Under the pieces are notes generated by a model that saw only the letters and a program-made list of their open reading frames with translations, was not told the DNA's origin and did no database searches. Both the position numbers and the translations under genes were made by a program. This document shows positions 1-9,643 of a DNA stretch of 62,998 bases, one piece after another (positions within the stretch are counted from its first letter, which is position 1; each line of letters begins with the position of its first letter). This stretch comes from Chloroflexota bacterium (GTDB lineage Bacteria > Chloroflexota > Anaerolineae > Anaerolineales > UBA11579), in the NCBI GenBank assembly GCA_023485685.1, contig JAMCZK010000046.1, positions 1-62,998 of the forward strand, read 5' to 3'.

Positions 1-1719
1 GATGGAGGGAACCGGTTCACCTTCCTGAATGTCAGTTTTTGGCACCTGAGCATCGCCTTTGTGGTGGCCGCATTTTGGCAGACACGGCGTACTCCGCGAA
101 CGGTATGGAAGGAATGGAAAGAAAGCCTGAGGCAAAAGGAATGGCAGCTCCAAATTTCGCGATGGACCTTGCTGTTGCTGGCTGCCTTCGCGGTGATCGC
201 TTTCTTCCGCTTCTCGCAATTGGATGCGCTACCGCCCGAGATGACCAGCGACCATGCCGAGAAATTTCTGGACGTCAGCGATATCCTGCAGGGCCAAAAT
301 TCGATTTTCTTCGAGCGAAACACGGGAAGGGAACCGCTGCAGTTCTATTTGACCGCGGCTGTGGCGCAAATCTTTGGAACCGGCATTTCATTTCTCAGCC
401 TTAAGTTGGGGGCTGGAATCCTCGGCTTTGTTTCGCTGATCTACGTTTATCTGCTTGGCAAGGAACTGGGCGGGCGATGGGTGGGCTTGTTCGCTTTACT
501 GCTGGTGGGCATTGCCTTTTGGCCCAACCTGCTGGCGCGCACGGGATTACGTTTCTCCCTGTATCCAACCTTTGCCGCGCCCACGCTGTATTACCTGATC
601 CTCGGATTGCGACGCGGCAGTCTCAACGATTTCCTGCTCACCGGCGTCTTCATGGGTGTGGGACTGAACGGATATACGGCCTTTCGCGCCATGCCCATCG
701 TTGCCGGCGCGGCGCTGCTGATCTTCCTGCTTCACAAGCCATCCGTAGACCTGCGGCGGCGGGCCTTGATTGGGTTTGCGCTGCTGGCATTAGTGACACT
801 GGTTATCTGCGCGCCGTTGATCCGCTACGCGGTGGAGCATCCCACTCAAATTGGGGAACGTACATTAACGCGTATGTTCGAGGCTGAACGCGAATATCCC
901 GAATCCGTGTTAATCACGTTCCCGAAGAATGTATGGAACGGGTTAGGGATGTTCAATTACTCGGGCGGCACGATCTGGTTGGTCGGTCTGCGCGATAAGC
1001 CAGCCTTCGACACGATTTCCGCGGCCTTGCTTTTGCTCGGCGTAATATTGGTGGGGATACGATATGCGCGCGCCCGCTCGTGGCTGGATCTGTTCCTGCT
1101 GCTGGCCATTCCGTTGATGATGCTGCCCTCTACCTTGTCGCTGGCCTTTCCCGAGGAGAACCCGGCGATGAACCGCGCCAGCGGCGCTTGGGTCCCCGCG
1201 TTCATCGTGTCTGCGTTGGCGTTGGATGCGTTCCTGCATGGAATCCGCGATAAGCTGGGAGGCAATTTTGGATTGCGCGTGGCTCAAACGGGCGGAGCAG
1301 TCATTCTGATCGTTGTGGGCGCGATCAATTACAACTTGTTCTTCGGCGAGTACATTCGGAGCTATGACCAGAACTCGTGGAACAGTTCCGAAATGGGCGC
1401 AGTCATTGCGGACTACGCGGGCAGCTTCGGCAGCCTGGACTCCGCCTGGGTGGTGTCCTACCCATACTGGGTGGACACACGTTTGGTGGGGATGAATGCA
1501 GGGAATCCCGCCCGTGATTACGGCATCTGGCCGGATCAATTGAGCAACACGCTCACAACTCCGCCGCCCAAACTGTTCGTATTGAAGATTGATGACGAAA
1601 CCGGGCTGAGCACACTGGAGCAACTGTATCCCGAAGGTATTGAAACCTTTCATCGGAGCCGGGTTCCCGGAAAAGAATTCCTGACCTATTTCGTCCCAGC
1701 CCAGGACTCGACCCGATAA
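1..1719 (+). CDS. GT39/PMT-family membrane glycosyltransferase, 5' truncated
   Basis: The frame is open from the first base of the window with no stop upstream, so the true start lies outside; a GTG at 61 is only the first in-window candidate. About 572 residues are visible. The protein is very hydrophobic, with many membrane segments, and its first extracytoplasmic loop carries MTSDHAEK and a TGREPLQFYL segment. Acidic residues in that loop are typical of the dolichyl-phosphate-mannose/ArnT superfamily, which moves sugars from polyprenyl-phosphate donors to acceptors outside the membrane. The stop is 2 nt before the next gene, so the two are co-transcribed. The donor and acceptor cannot be read from the sequence. 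Family call fairly secure, precise activity unknown. Confidence 0.75.
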   Translation, partial: DGGNRFTFLNVSFWHLSIAFVVAAFWQTRRTPRTVWKEWKESLRQKEWQLQISRWTLLLLAAFAVIAFFRFSQLDALPPEMTSDHAEKFLDVSDILQGQNSIFFERNTGREPLQFYLTAAVAQIFGTGISFLSLKLGAGILGFVSLIYVYLLGKELGGRWVGLFALLLVGIAFWPNLLARTGLRFSLYPTFAAPTLYYLILGLRRGSLNDFLLTGVFMGVGLNGYTAFRAMPIVAGAALLIFLLHKPSVDLRRRALIGFALLALVTLVICAPLIRYAVEHPTQIGERTLTRMFEAEREYPESVLITFPKNVWNGLGMFNYSGGTIWLVGLRDKPAFDTISAALLLLGVILVGIRYARARSWLDLFLLLAIPLMMLPSTLSLAFPEENPAMNRASGAWVPAFIVSALALDAFLHGIRDKLGGNFGLRVAQTGGAVILIVVGAINYNLFFGEYIRSYDQNSWNSSEMGAVIADYAGSFGSLDSAWVVSYPYWVDTRLVGMNAGNPARDYGIWPDQLSNTLTTPPPKLFVLKIDDETGLSTLEQLYPEGIETFHRSRVPGKEFLTYFVPAQDSTR

Positions 1720-1721
1720 CC

Positions 1722-4700
1722 ATGCCAACGCGTCCCCGCAAATTCCGCAGCTGGATCTTCGATCTCTTATTGGCCATAGTGCTGGTGGCGGCAGCCGCAT
1801 TCCGTTTCGTGGGAATGGATTGGGACGAAGACCAGCACCTGCACCCCGATGAGCGTTTCCTCACCGGGGTGGTGGCCAGCCTGGACTCGGTCAACAGCAT
1901 CGGTGAATATTTCGACACCGCCAATTCCTCGCTAAACCCCAACAACCGCGGCTCTGGATTTTTTGTTTATGGCACCCTGCCCGTGTTCATCGTGCGCTAC
2001 GTGGCCGAAGGACTGGGGCAAACCGGTTATGGTGAAGTGCATCTGGTGGGCCGCGCGCTTTCTGCCATCGCCGATCTCGGGGTAGTGGTGCTAGTGTATT
2101 TCACTGCCTCGCGCCTCTTCGATAAACGGGCCGGGCTGCTGGCTGCACTGTTCTCTGCCTTGGCTGTGATGCAAATCCAGCAGTCCCATTTCTGGACGGT
2201 GGATAACTTTGTCAACTTCTTTACCCTGCTCACCTTATTCTTCGCAGTGCGCATTGCCAGTTATGGGCGGAATGAAAATGAAGGCAGGATCTTTAGCCCA
2301 TGGGATCTTGTAGGATTTGGGCTCGCCTTGGGCATGGCGCTGGCTTCCAAAGTCAGCGTGGTTCCGCTGGCGGTTGCCCTGCCGGCGGCCTTACTGATTC
2401 GATTGGGGCGGCTGCCTAAAGAAGAGCGCGCCCGATATTTCTCGCCTGCATCCTTCGCTCCGCTCAGGACGGCGTTTTGGTGGCTGGTAATTGCGGGCGT
2501 AATCAGTGTCCTTACCTTCCGCGTCTTCCAGCCCTATGCATTCCAAGGGCTCGGCCTGGGCGGATGGCTGAGCAATATTGGGACGGTTTGGTCGCAATCG
2601 GCGGGACTTGGAACCGGGGAGCGTCTCAAGGAACTCGGCACAGCCATCTTTGCGTTGAATCCCCATTGGGTGGAGACGATGGCCAGCCTGGCCGCGCAGG
2701 TGAACGGCGATGCAGACTGGCCGCCCTCGATGCAGTGGGCGCGGCGGCCGTTGTGGTTCGGCCTGCAAAATATCGTCGGTTGGGGTTTGGGCTGGCCGCT
2801 GGCGCTAGTGTGCCTGGGCGGCTTCGCCTGGGCTGGCTGGCGCATTTACAAGGGCGAATGGCGCAAGCCGCAGGTCATCCTGTGGGGCTGGGGCGCGTTT
2901 TATTTCCTGTGGCAGTCCAGCGGTTTCAATCCCACCATGCGCTACTTCCTGCCGTTTTATCCGGTGCTGGCCATTTTCGGGGCATGGGGGCTGGTCGCTC
3001 TGTGGGATCTTGGCGCCCAGCGCCCCAAGAAGGCGCCGCGCTGGCAGAGGCTGGCACGACCTGCGGCGGTGGCGTTGGGTGCAGTGGCTGCAGTGGGTGC
3101 GGCGCTGTGGGCTTTCGCGTTCGTGCAGATCTACCAGCAGGACGTCTCGCGCGTGCAGGCTGCTCGCTGGATCTACAGCAATCTGCCCGGGCCGATCACG
3201 ATTACCTATAACAATGATGGGCAAACCGCTCAGCAGCCGTTGGCGGTTCCTTATGATTTTGTCATCAGCCCCGAGACGGCATTCACTTCTAATTTTGCGC
3301 CGAAGGCCGATGGCGAGCTAAGCGAGATTAAATTCAAATATGTGCTCGCTCCAGTTCAAATCACCTTAAGTAGCGGTGTTGAGAATCCGGCGCTACTGAC
3401 CCGAATAAACCAATTGGTAGATTTGGAGTCTTTGCAGCCCGGCCAGACTACCGAAACAATCATCAATTTTCCGGTCGAGTTGTTGGCAGATGCTTCCGCC
3501 CAATATCAATTCCAGATCACTTTGCCAGCCGGCCGCGGGCAGCTGCAAATAGTGAGCGCGGAGATGAGCAGTTCGCAAGCGCCTGATTTACCTGCGCAGT
3601 CATTGCTGACGGAACCGCTTGAAATCCGTATGGGCGATAGCTTCGCGCTGGGTTTCCAGGTGCTGCAGGGATCGGTGCCGGACCGGCTCAGAATGCAATT
3701 GCGCGCCATCGAGAGCATTTCGTTGTCGCCGGTGGATTTACATCTCACTCTGACTGACACAGGGTCCGGCACCGTAATGGTCGACGAAAGCGTCCGACTG
3801 CAGCCCACGACGAACAAAGGCGCACTAGGAACCGAGCAGAGCATGGAACTGCCAGCGAGCATCCCGGTCCATAAAGATCAAGCGCTGATGCTGCAGCTTA
3901 CAATGGAATCCTCGGGCGCGGTGGGCTTGCTGGGCACGGCAGTGGCGAACGAAAGCAGTTGGGACGACGGATTGCCGTTGCGCATCGATGGCTACGACGG
4001 CTTCGGGGGCATCTACCAGGGCGACCTCAATTTCGAATTGTATTGGGACGAGGATGCCAACAAGGTGCAACGCTTCATGGATATCCTCGATCGCACCGAG
4101 TACATCTTCATCACCTCCAGCCGGCAGTGGGGCAGCCTGCCGCGGCTCCCGGAGCGGTTCCCGCTGGTGGTTTCTTATTACCGCGCGCTGATCGGGTGCC
4201 CGGAAGATAAGACCATCGAATCCTGTTTTATCAACGCGCAAGTCGGCAATGTGCAAAGCGACTACGGATTCGAATTGGTGCAGGTGTTTGAGAATGCTCC
4301 GAAACTTGGCTCATGGGTGATCAATGATCAGGGAGCCGAGGAAGCCTATACGGTTTACGACCACCCCAAGGTGTTGATTTTCCAGAAGACGGCAGATTAC
4401 GACTCTGAAAAATGGGCGGAATTATTTTCGCAAGTTGATCTGACCCGGGTTGTGCGATTGACCCCCAAGCAGGCCTCGGGGCGCATCCCGCCGGATCTGA
4501 TGCTGCCTTCCGAGCGATTAGAGCAGCAGCGCGCCGGTGGCACCTGGTCAGAACTGTTCAATACGGATAGCTGGATCAACCGCTCGCCGTGGGTCAGCGC
4601 GGTGGTTTGGTATCTTGCTCTCGCCGCATTGGGCATCGCTGTGTATCCATTGGTGCGCTGGCTGCTGCCCGGGCTGCGCGACGGCGGCTACCCGTTTGCG

Positions 4701-7010
4701 CGGTTGGTTGGGCTGGTGCTGCTCGCCTATTTCGCCTGGATGGGAGGCTCACTGGGTCTCAGTTTCAGCCGCGGATGGCTGGCGATCTTTGCGCTGCTGC
4801 TGGTAGTGGCGGGAATCGTGGCAGCCTGGGTGCAGCGAAAAGAGCTAAGGGCGGAGTGGAAAACCAAGCGCGCACAGTTCCTAAAGATCGAGCTGTTGTT
4901 CCTGGCATTCTTCTTGTTGATGTTGTTCATTCGAGTGGCGAACCCAGACCTCTGGCATCCCTCCAAGGGTGGCGAGAAGCCGATGGACTTCTCTTACCTC
5001 AATGCGGTGTTGAAAAGTTCTTCGTTCCCGCCTTACGACCCATGGTTCGCGGGTGGGTACATCAATTACTACTATTATGGATTTGTACTGGTTGGCTCGC
5101 TGGTGAAATTATTGGGGGTCGTGCCGGCCGTGGCCTATAACTTGATATTGCCCAGCTTGTTTGCCATGCTGGCGCTGGGCGCGTACAGCTTTGCGTGGAA
5201 CTTGTGGGTTGCGTGGACCTCACGGGAAGGGAAAGGCAGCCGGGTTTCAGCGGAGATCGTGGGCCTTGCGGCCGCCGTAGCAGTGTTGATTCTTGGCAAC
5301 ATGGGCAGTATCTCCATGATCTTCGAGGGCATTACGCGCCTCGGGGCAGAGGGAGCGTACGCCGCGGAGGCTAGCTTCTTTACGCAGCTCGCTTGGACAG
5401 CACGCGGAGCGCTGATGGCACTAGGCGGACAGGCGCTGCCCTACGGGATCGGCGAATGGTACTGGAACCCGACGCGTATCATCCCGGCGCCAAACGAGTC
5501 TGCTCCCATTACGGAATTCCCGCTCTTCACCTTTGTGTACGCCGACCTCCACGCGCACATGATCGCCCTCCCGGTAACCATGCTTGGGCTGGCCTGGGCG
5601 CTATCCGCAGTGCTGAGCCGGGCGTGGAACGGGCTGAAAAATAAGTGGCAGCTTGCTGCATCCTTGGTACTTGGCGCGCTCGTTTTCGGCAGCTTGCGGC
5701 CGATGAATACATGGGATTTACCCACCTACCTGGTGATCGGGATGCTGGCAACCGGGTATGCCATCTGGCGCCATGGGCCACGCGTCAAAGGGGAGGATGG
5801 CAGGCTGCATCCGGTGTGGGGCTGGGTGTTGGCGGCGCCGGCTGCGCTGGCGCTATTAAGCGTGCTGGCTTACAAGCCATTTATGGATTGGTATCGCCAG
5901 GGCTATGCGAGCATCCGGTTGTGGGATGGGACGCAGACACCCAGCGCGTCGTATTTGGTGCACTGGACGATTTTCCTGTTCTTTATCATTGCGTGGATGC
6001 TGTGGGAGACACGCCAATGGCTGGCAAGCACACCTTTGTCGTCGGTACGCAAATTGGAAAGATCCGCGTTCCTGATCTACGTGAGCGTTGTGCTCTTTAT
6101 TGCAGTGGCGGCGTGGCTGTTCCTTATCGGAGTGGCCATCACCTGGCTGGTGTTGCCACTGCTGGCGTGGGTGGGTCTGCTATTGATTCGCCCGGGGCAA
6201 GATGAGAGCAAGCGGTTGGTGTTATTCATCATCGGCACCGGACTTTTTCTCACGCTGTTCGTCGAAGTGATCGTGCTACAGGGGGATGTCTCGAGAATGA
6301 ACACGGTGTTCAAGTTCTACATGCAAGCCTGGGTGCTGCTGGCTTTGGGCGCGGCTTTCGCCCTGGGCTGGACGCTAGACGCGCTGCGCCAATGGTCGCC
6401 GTCTTGGCGCGGAGCGTGGCAATTCGGCTCTGCGCTCCTTGTTATCTGTGGGATGCTATTCATGTTTTTTGGCGTGACGGCCAAGATGCGCGATCGAATG
6501 ACTGAAAACGCGCCCTGGTCACTGGATGGCATGGCTTATATGGATACTGCAGTCACCTTTGACCAGGATCAAAGGATCGATTTGAAATTTGATTACGAGG
6601 CCATCCGCTGGATGCAGGAAAATGTAGAGGGTTCACCGGTGATTTTGGAAGCGCAGATTCCTGAGTACCGTTGGGGCTCCCGCTTTGCAATCTACACGGG
6701 GTTACCCACGGTGCTGGGTTGGAACTGGCACCAGCGGCAGCAGCGCGAGTTCGTGCCAGGTAACGATATTTTGGGACGCGCCGGAGAGATAGAGACCTTC
6801 TATAAGGCGACTGACCTGGCGCTGGTGCAGGGGTTTCTGCAGAAATATCAAGTCAGATATATCGTGGTTGGACAATTGGAGCAGGCCTATTACCCGGGCC
6901 CCGGGCTAGATAAGTTCGAAGAGCAGGATGGCGTTTTGTGGCAGGAGGTTTATCGAAATGAGGGGACCGTGATATATGAAGTGAATGAGTCAACGTTGGT
7001 TGAAAAGTAA
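1722..7010 (+). CDS. Giant PMT-like plus DUF2298 (YYY) membrane protein
   Basis: A 1762-residue polytopic protein made of two membrane halves. The N-terminal half (about residues 1-480) is PMT/GT39-like, with HPDERF near residue 41 followed by many membrane helices. A mostly soluble region of about 450 residues, rich in beta-type sequence, follows and should face outside. From about residue 950 the chain becomes membranous again and matches the DUF2298 / Chlor_Arch_YYY family, with a run of four tyrosines (INYYYYGF) near residue 1115, an ADLHAH motif and RMNTVFKFYMQAW near the C-terminus. It starts 2 nt after the preceding stop. The YYY family is characteristic of Chloroflexota and some archaea and its biochemical role is not established. 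A role in surface glycan assembly is inference from the fused PMT half and the neighbours. Confidence 0.85.
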   Translation: MPTRPRKFRSWIFDLLLAIVLVAAAAFRFVGMDWDEDQHLHPDERFLTGVVASLDSVNSIGEYFDTANSSLNPNNRGSGFFVYGTLPVFIVRYVAEGLGQTGYGEVHLVGRALSAIADLGVVVLVYFTASRLFDKRAGLLAALFSALAVMQIQQSHFWTVDNFVNFFTLLTLFFAVRIASYGRNENEGRIFSPWDLVGFGLALGMALASKVSVVPLAVALPAALLIRLGRLPKEERARYFSPASFAPLRTAFWWLVIAGVISVLTFRVFQPYAFQGLGLGGWLSNIGTVWSQSAGLGTGERLKELGTAIFALNPHWVETMASLAAQVNGDADWPPSMQWARRPLWFGLQNIVGWGLGWPLALVCLGGFAWAGWRIYKGEWRKPQVILWGWGAFYFLWQSSGFNPTMRYFLPFYPVLAIFGAWGLVALWDLGAQRPKKAPRWQRLARPAAVALGAVAAVGAALWAFAFVQIYQQDVSRVQAARWIYSNLPGPITITYNNDGQTAQQPLAVPYDFVISPETAFTSNFAPKADGELSEIKFKYVLAPVQITLSSGVENPALLTRINQLVDLESLQPGQTTETIINFPVELLADASAQYQFQITLPAGRGQLQIVSAEMSSSQAPDLPAQSLLTEPLEIRMGDSFALGFQVLQGSVPDRLRMQLRAIESISLSPVDLHLTLTDTGSGTVMVDESVRLQPTTNKGALGTEQSMELPASIPVHKDQALMLQLTMESSGAVGLLGTAVANESSWDDGLPLRIDGYDGFGGIYQGDLNFELYWDEDANKVQRFMDILDRTEYIFITSSRQWGSLPRLPERFPLVVSYYRALIGCPEDKTIESCFINAQVGNVQSDYGFELVQVFENAPKLGSWVINDQGAEEAYTVYDHPKVLIFQKTADYDSEKWAELFSQVDLTRVVRLTPKQASGRIPPDLMLPSERLEQQRAGGTWSELFNTDSWINRSPWVSAVVWYLALAALGIAVYPLVRWLLPGLRDGGYPFARLVGLVLLAYFAWMGGSLGLSFSRGWLAIFALLLVVAGIVAAWVQRKELRAEWKTKRAQFLKIELLFLAFFLLMLFIRVANPDLWHPSKGGEKPMDFSYLNAVLKSSSFPPYDPWFAGGYINYYYYGFVLVGSLVKLLGVVPAVAYNLILPSLFAMLALGAYSFAWNLWVAWTSREGKGSRVSAEIVGLAAAVAVLILGNMGSISMIFEGITRLGAEGAYAAEASFFTQLAWTARGALMALGGQALPYGIGEWYWNPTRIIPAPNESAPITEFPLFTFVYADLHAHMIALPVTMLGLAWALSAVLSRAWNGLKNKWQLAASLVLGALVFGSLRPMNTWDLPTYLVIGMLATGYAIWRHGPRVKGEDGRLHPVWGWVLAAPAALALLSVLAYKPFMDWYRQGYASIRLWDGTQTPSASYLVHWTIFLFFIIAWMLWETRQWLASTPLSSVRKLERSAFLIYVSVVLFIAVAAWLFLIGVAITWLVLPLLAWVGLLLIRPGQDESKRLVLFIIGTGLFLTLFVEVIVLQGDVSRMNTVFKFYMQAWVLLALGAAFALGWTLDALRQWSPSWRGAWQFGSALLVICGMLFMFFGVTAKMRDRMTENAPWSLDGMAYMDTAVTFDQDQRIDLKFDYEAIRWMQENVEGSPVILEAQIPEYRWGSRFAIYTGLPTVLGWNWHQRQQREFVPGNDILGRAGEIETFYKATDLALVQGFLQKYQVRYIVVGQLEQAYYPGPGLDKFEEQDGVLWQEVYRNEGTVIYEVNESTLVEK

Positions 7011-7077
7011 AAGTAATTTGTTATTGGTTATCAGTTGTTTGCAGAGATTAGAGACTGGAGATTAGAGATTTAGGCAG
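7011..7077. repeat. Short intergenic repeat (TTGTTATTGGTTAT / GAGATT...GAGACT type), copy 1
   Basis: The gap between the two YYY genes holds a 15-nt string (7017-7031) that recurs exactly at 40946-40960. A tract of GAGATT/GAGACT/GAGATT repeats follows, and also occurs beside the second copy. It looks like simple dispersed non-coding sequence; no promoter or terminator is evident. Confidence 0.5.
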
Positions 7078-9534
7078 ATGGACCAGGTTTTGGCGCTGAT
7101 CTTTTGGTACCTATTGCTGGCCGCCATTGGCTGGCTGAGTTTCCCGATTGCCTATCGCTATTTGGCTGCACTGCCTAATCGCGGCGTGGCATTAGTGCGG
7201 CCGTTGGGTCTGCTGCTATGGGGATTTGTGTTTTGGATCTTGAGCAGTTACGGATTTTTACACAATGATGCCGGCGGATTGATCACGGCAATCTTTCTTT
7301 TGGCCGCCCTCAGTTGGTGGGCCTGGCGACAGGCGCCGAAAGGCGAGATGCGGAAATGGTTGAATGAAAATCATTCAACCATTTTGGCGGCAGAAATTGT
7401 TTTTCTGTTGGCTTTTTTGTTCATGACTTATGTGCGCGCCTCGCGGCCGGGAATCTTTCACACCGAGCAACCCATGGAGTTGGCGTTCATCAACGCCATC
7501 CTGCGCTCGCCAACCATGCCGCCGCATGACCCTTGGCTATCAGGCTTCTCGATTTCCTATTACTACTTTGGCTACCTGATGGTGGCCATGCTGGCAAAGT
7601 TGGTGGGGGTGATTGGTTCGGTGGCCTTCAACCTGGGTTTCATTTCGATCTTTGCCATGGCGGCGGCGGGCGCCTATGGGCTGGCACACAATCTGCTGGC
7701 CTTGTATCTGCCGAAAGCGCGGAGGGCCATGCTGTGGCTGGCAGCCTTGGCGCCCATTTTTGTGCTGGTCCTGGGGAATATGGAAGGGCTGTTGGAGGTG
7801 CTGCACGCGCGCCACGTATTTTGGGGCGCCGATGCCAGCGGTGCGCAAACGTCCAAGTTCTGGGCATGGATAGATATCAAGGAGCTGACCGACCCGCCGA
7901 CCGCGCCGCCAAGCTGGGCGCCGCGGCTGTATGGCACAGATTCCTGGTGGTGGTGGCGGGCTTCGCGGGTGATCAACGACAGAACATTTACGGGCGGGGA
8001 GCAGGAATTAATCGACGAGTTCCCTGCGTTTTCATTCGTGCTTGGAGACCTGCACCCCCATGTGTTATCGATGCCCTTTGTAATGCTGGCGATGGGGTTG
8101 GCGCTGAACCTGTATTTGGGCGGGGCCGAACGGCAGCGTCCGCCTCCGCTGCTTGGACTGCGCATTTCAGGTGACTATTTATTATTTGCCGCGGTTTTGT
8201 TAGGAGCGCTTGGCTTCCTGAACATTTGGGATTTTCCCATTTATGTCGGGTTGTTCGCCATGGCTTACGTCCTGCGAGAGGTTCAAGGGCAGGGCTGGTC
8301 CTGGGGAAACCTGCAGGATTTCATTGTGCTTGTGTTGGTTCTCGGGTTTGGCGGAATTGCGCTGTACCTTCCTTTTTATTTGGGCTTTACCTCCCAGGCC
8401 GGTGGCATATTACCGAACCTGCTCAATCCCACACGCGGCATTCAATTCTGGGTGATGTTTGCCACCCCATTGATCCCGATCTCCATTTATTTATTGATCC
8501 TTTGGAAACGCGATTGGAAATGGGGTCGATTGTTGAAAAACCTGCTTTTGGGCTTTGTGTTAGTAGCCGCGTTGTGGGGATTCTCATTGCTGCTGACTGG
8601 ACTATACGCAATTATTTTGTCTGGCAGCAGCCTGGGTGGCGCCGTTCTTTCGGGGATGGGCGCGCCGGACCTGGGCAGCTTGTTGAACGAATCTCTTCAC
8701 CGGCGGTTCAGTTCTATCGGCGGATGGATCACGATGAGCTTGTTACTAGGTTTGATCGTTGGATTGCTGTTCAACTCCATGCCGAAACGCGAGAAGGTCA
8801 AAGCAGGCAATTCAGTCGAGCAGACGCGTAGCTTTTTACTGCTTCTAGTTTTCGTCGGCCTGTTGCTGGTACTCGCGCCGGAGTTCATTTACCTGCGTGA
8901 CCAGTTCGGCACGCGGATGAACACGGTGTTTAAGTTCTATTTCCAAGCCTGGCAGATGTGGGGTGTGGCGGCCGCTGTGGTTGTTGTGATCCTGCTATAT
9001 GAATTGCGTCGTTTTGGGCGCGTTCTATTTATCGTTCTGGTAAGTCTGCTGGTGGGCGCCGGGTTGGTCTACCCGGCCTTTGCGTTTTCGGATGTCACTA
9101 GACACACCGCCTTGAACCTGGATGGCGCCAGCCACCTGTCGGCGGATACCGTTGCGGCGATCCAATGGCTGCGGCAGGCGCCGCTGGGCCCGCTGGTGGA
9201 AGCGGTGGGTGGCAGCTACGATTCCAGTTTCGCGCGCTACTCCGCGCATAGCGGGCAGCCGGCACTAATGGGCTGGCCGGGGCACGAAGGGCAATGGCGG
9301 GGCGGCAACTATGACGTGGGGCGCATCGATCAAATTCGCATCCTATATACAACCCCCGATTGGTTCGTGGCGCAGGGCATAATGGATACATATGATGTGA
9401 AGTACATCGTGGTGGGCGAGTGGGAACGTTTTGCTTATGACAGCGGAGAGGCCACGATCAATGAAGATAAATTCAGAGAGAATTTGATCGTCGCGTTTCA
9501 TAATGACAGTGTCACGATTTACGAAGTGCCTTAG
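7078..9534 (+). CDS. DUF2298 (YYY) family membrane protein
   Basis: An 818-residue polytopic protein homologous to the C-terminal half of the gene before it. Both share PME/PMD..INAILR, the tyrosine motif (here SISYYYFGY, near residue 155), EFPAFSFVLGDLHPH versus EFPLFTFVYADLHAH, and RMNTVFKFYFQAW near the C-terminus. It lacks the PMT half, so it is a stand-alone paralogue, probably from tandem duplication. Function is unknown, but the conserved histidines and acidic residues in loops suggest an extracytoplasmic active site. A palindromic repeat begins 4 nt after its stop. Confidence 0.85.
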   Translation: MDQVLALIFWYLLLAAIGWLSFPIAYRYLAALPNRGVALVRPLGLLLWGFVFWILSSYGFLHNDAGGLITAIFLLAALSWWAWRQAPKGEMRKWLNENHSTILAAEIVFLLAFLFMTYVRASRPGIFHTEQPMELAFINAILRSPTMPPHDPWLSGFSISYYYFGYLMVAMLAKLVGVIGSVAFNLGFISIFAMAAAGAYGLAHNLLALYLPKARRAMLWLAALAPIFVLVLGNMEGLLEVLHARHVFWGADASGAQTSKFWAWIDIKELTDPPTAPPSWAPRLYGTDSWWWWRASRVINDRTFTGGEQELIDEFPAFSFVLGDLHPHVLSMPFVMLAMGLALNLYLGGAERQRPPPLLGLRISGDYLLFAAVLLGALGFLNIWDFPIYVGLFAMAYVLREVQGQGWSWGNLQDFIVLVLVLGFGGIALYLPFYLGFTSQAGGILPNLLNPTRGIQFWVMFATPLIPISIYLLILWKRDWKWGRLLKNLLLGFVLVAALWGFSLLLTGLYAIILSGSSLGGAVLSGMGAPDLGSLLNESLHRRFSSIGGWITMSLLLGLIVGLLFNSMPKREKVKAGNSVEQTRSFLLLLVFVGLLLVLAPEFIYLRDQFGTRMNTVFKFYFQAWQMWGVAAAVVVVILLYELRRFGRVLFIVLVSLLVGAGLVYPAFAFSDVTRHTALNLDGASHLSADTVAAIQWLRQAPLGPLVEAVGGSYDSSFARYSAHSGQPALMGWPGHEGQWRGGNYDVGRIDQIRILYTTPDWFVAQGIMDTYDVKYIVVGEWERFAYDSGEATINEDKFRENLIVAFHNDSVTIYEVP

Positions 9535-9538
9535 CAGC

Positions 9539-9599
9539 AGCCTTGCGAAGGTTTGTCTTGATGTCGAGAGCGGTTTTCAAGTCCAACCTTCGCAAGGCT
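9539..9599. repeat. Palindromic repeat family A, copy 1
   Basis: A 61-nt element with perfect 15-bp inverted ends (9539-9553 and 9585-9599; core CCTTGCGAAGGTT / AACCTTCGCAAGG). It starts 4 nt after the stop of the DUF2298 gene. Related copies are at 31135-31190, 32261-32320 and 47645-47728. It can form a long hairpin in RNA and probably marks the 3' end of the transcript. Confidence 0.8.
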
Positions 9600-9643
9600 T
9601 AGCTTCCAAGCATAGACGGGTGAAAGACTATAATCACTCAACC

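Noticed and set aside
943-1800. 285-codon open frame on the minus strand
   Set aside because: It lies opposite a clear membrane glycosyltransferase, has Arg/Gln-rich non-protein-like sequence and spans two plus-strand genes; it is a G+C-driven shadow. Many similar frames opposite rpoC, rpe and the YYY genes were dropped for the same reason.
9503-9643. Longer start for the 9644 membrane protein
   Set aside because: It would overlap the end of the previous gene and translate the palindromic repeat; ATG 9644 gives a normal first membrane helix.
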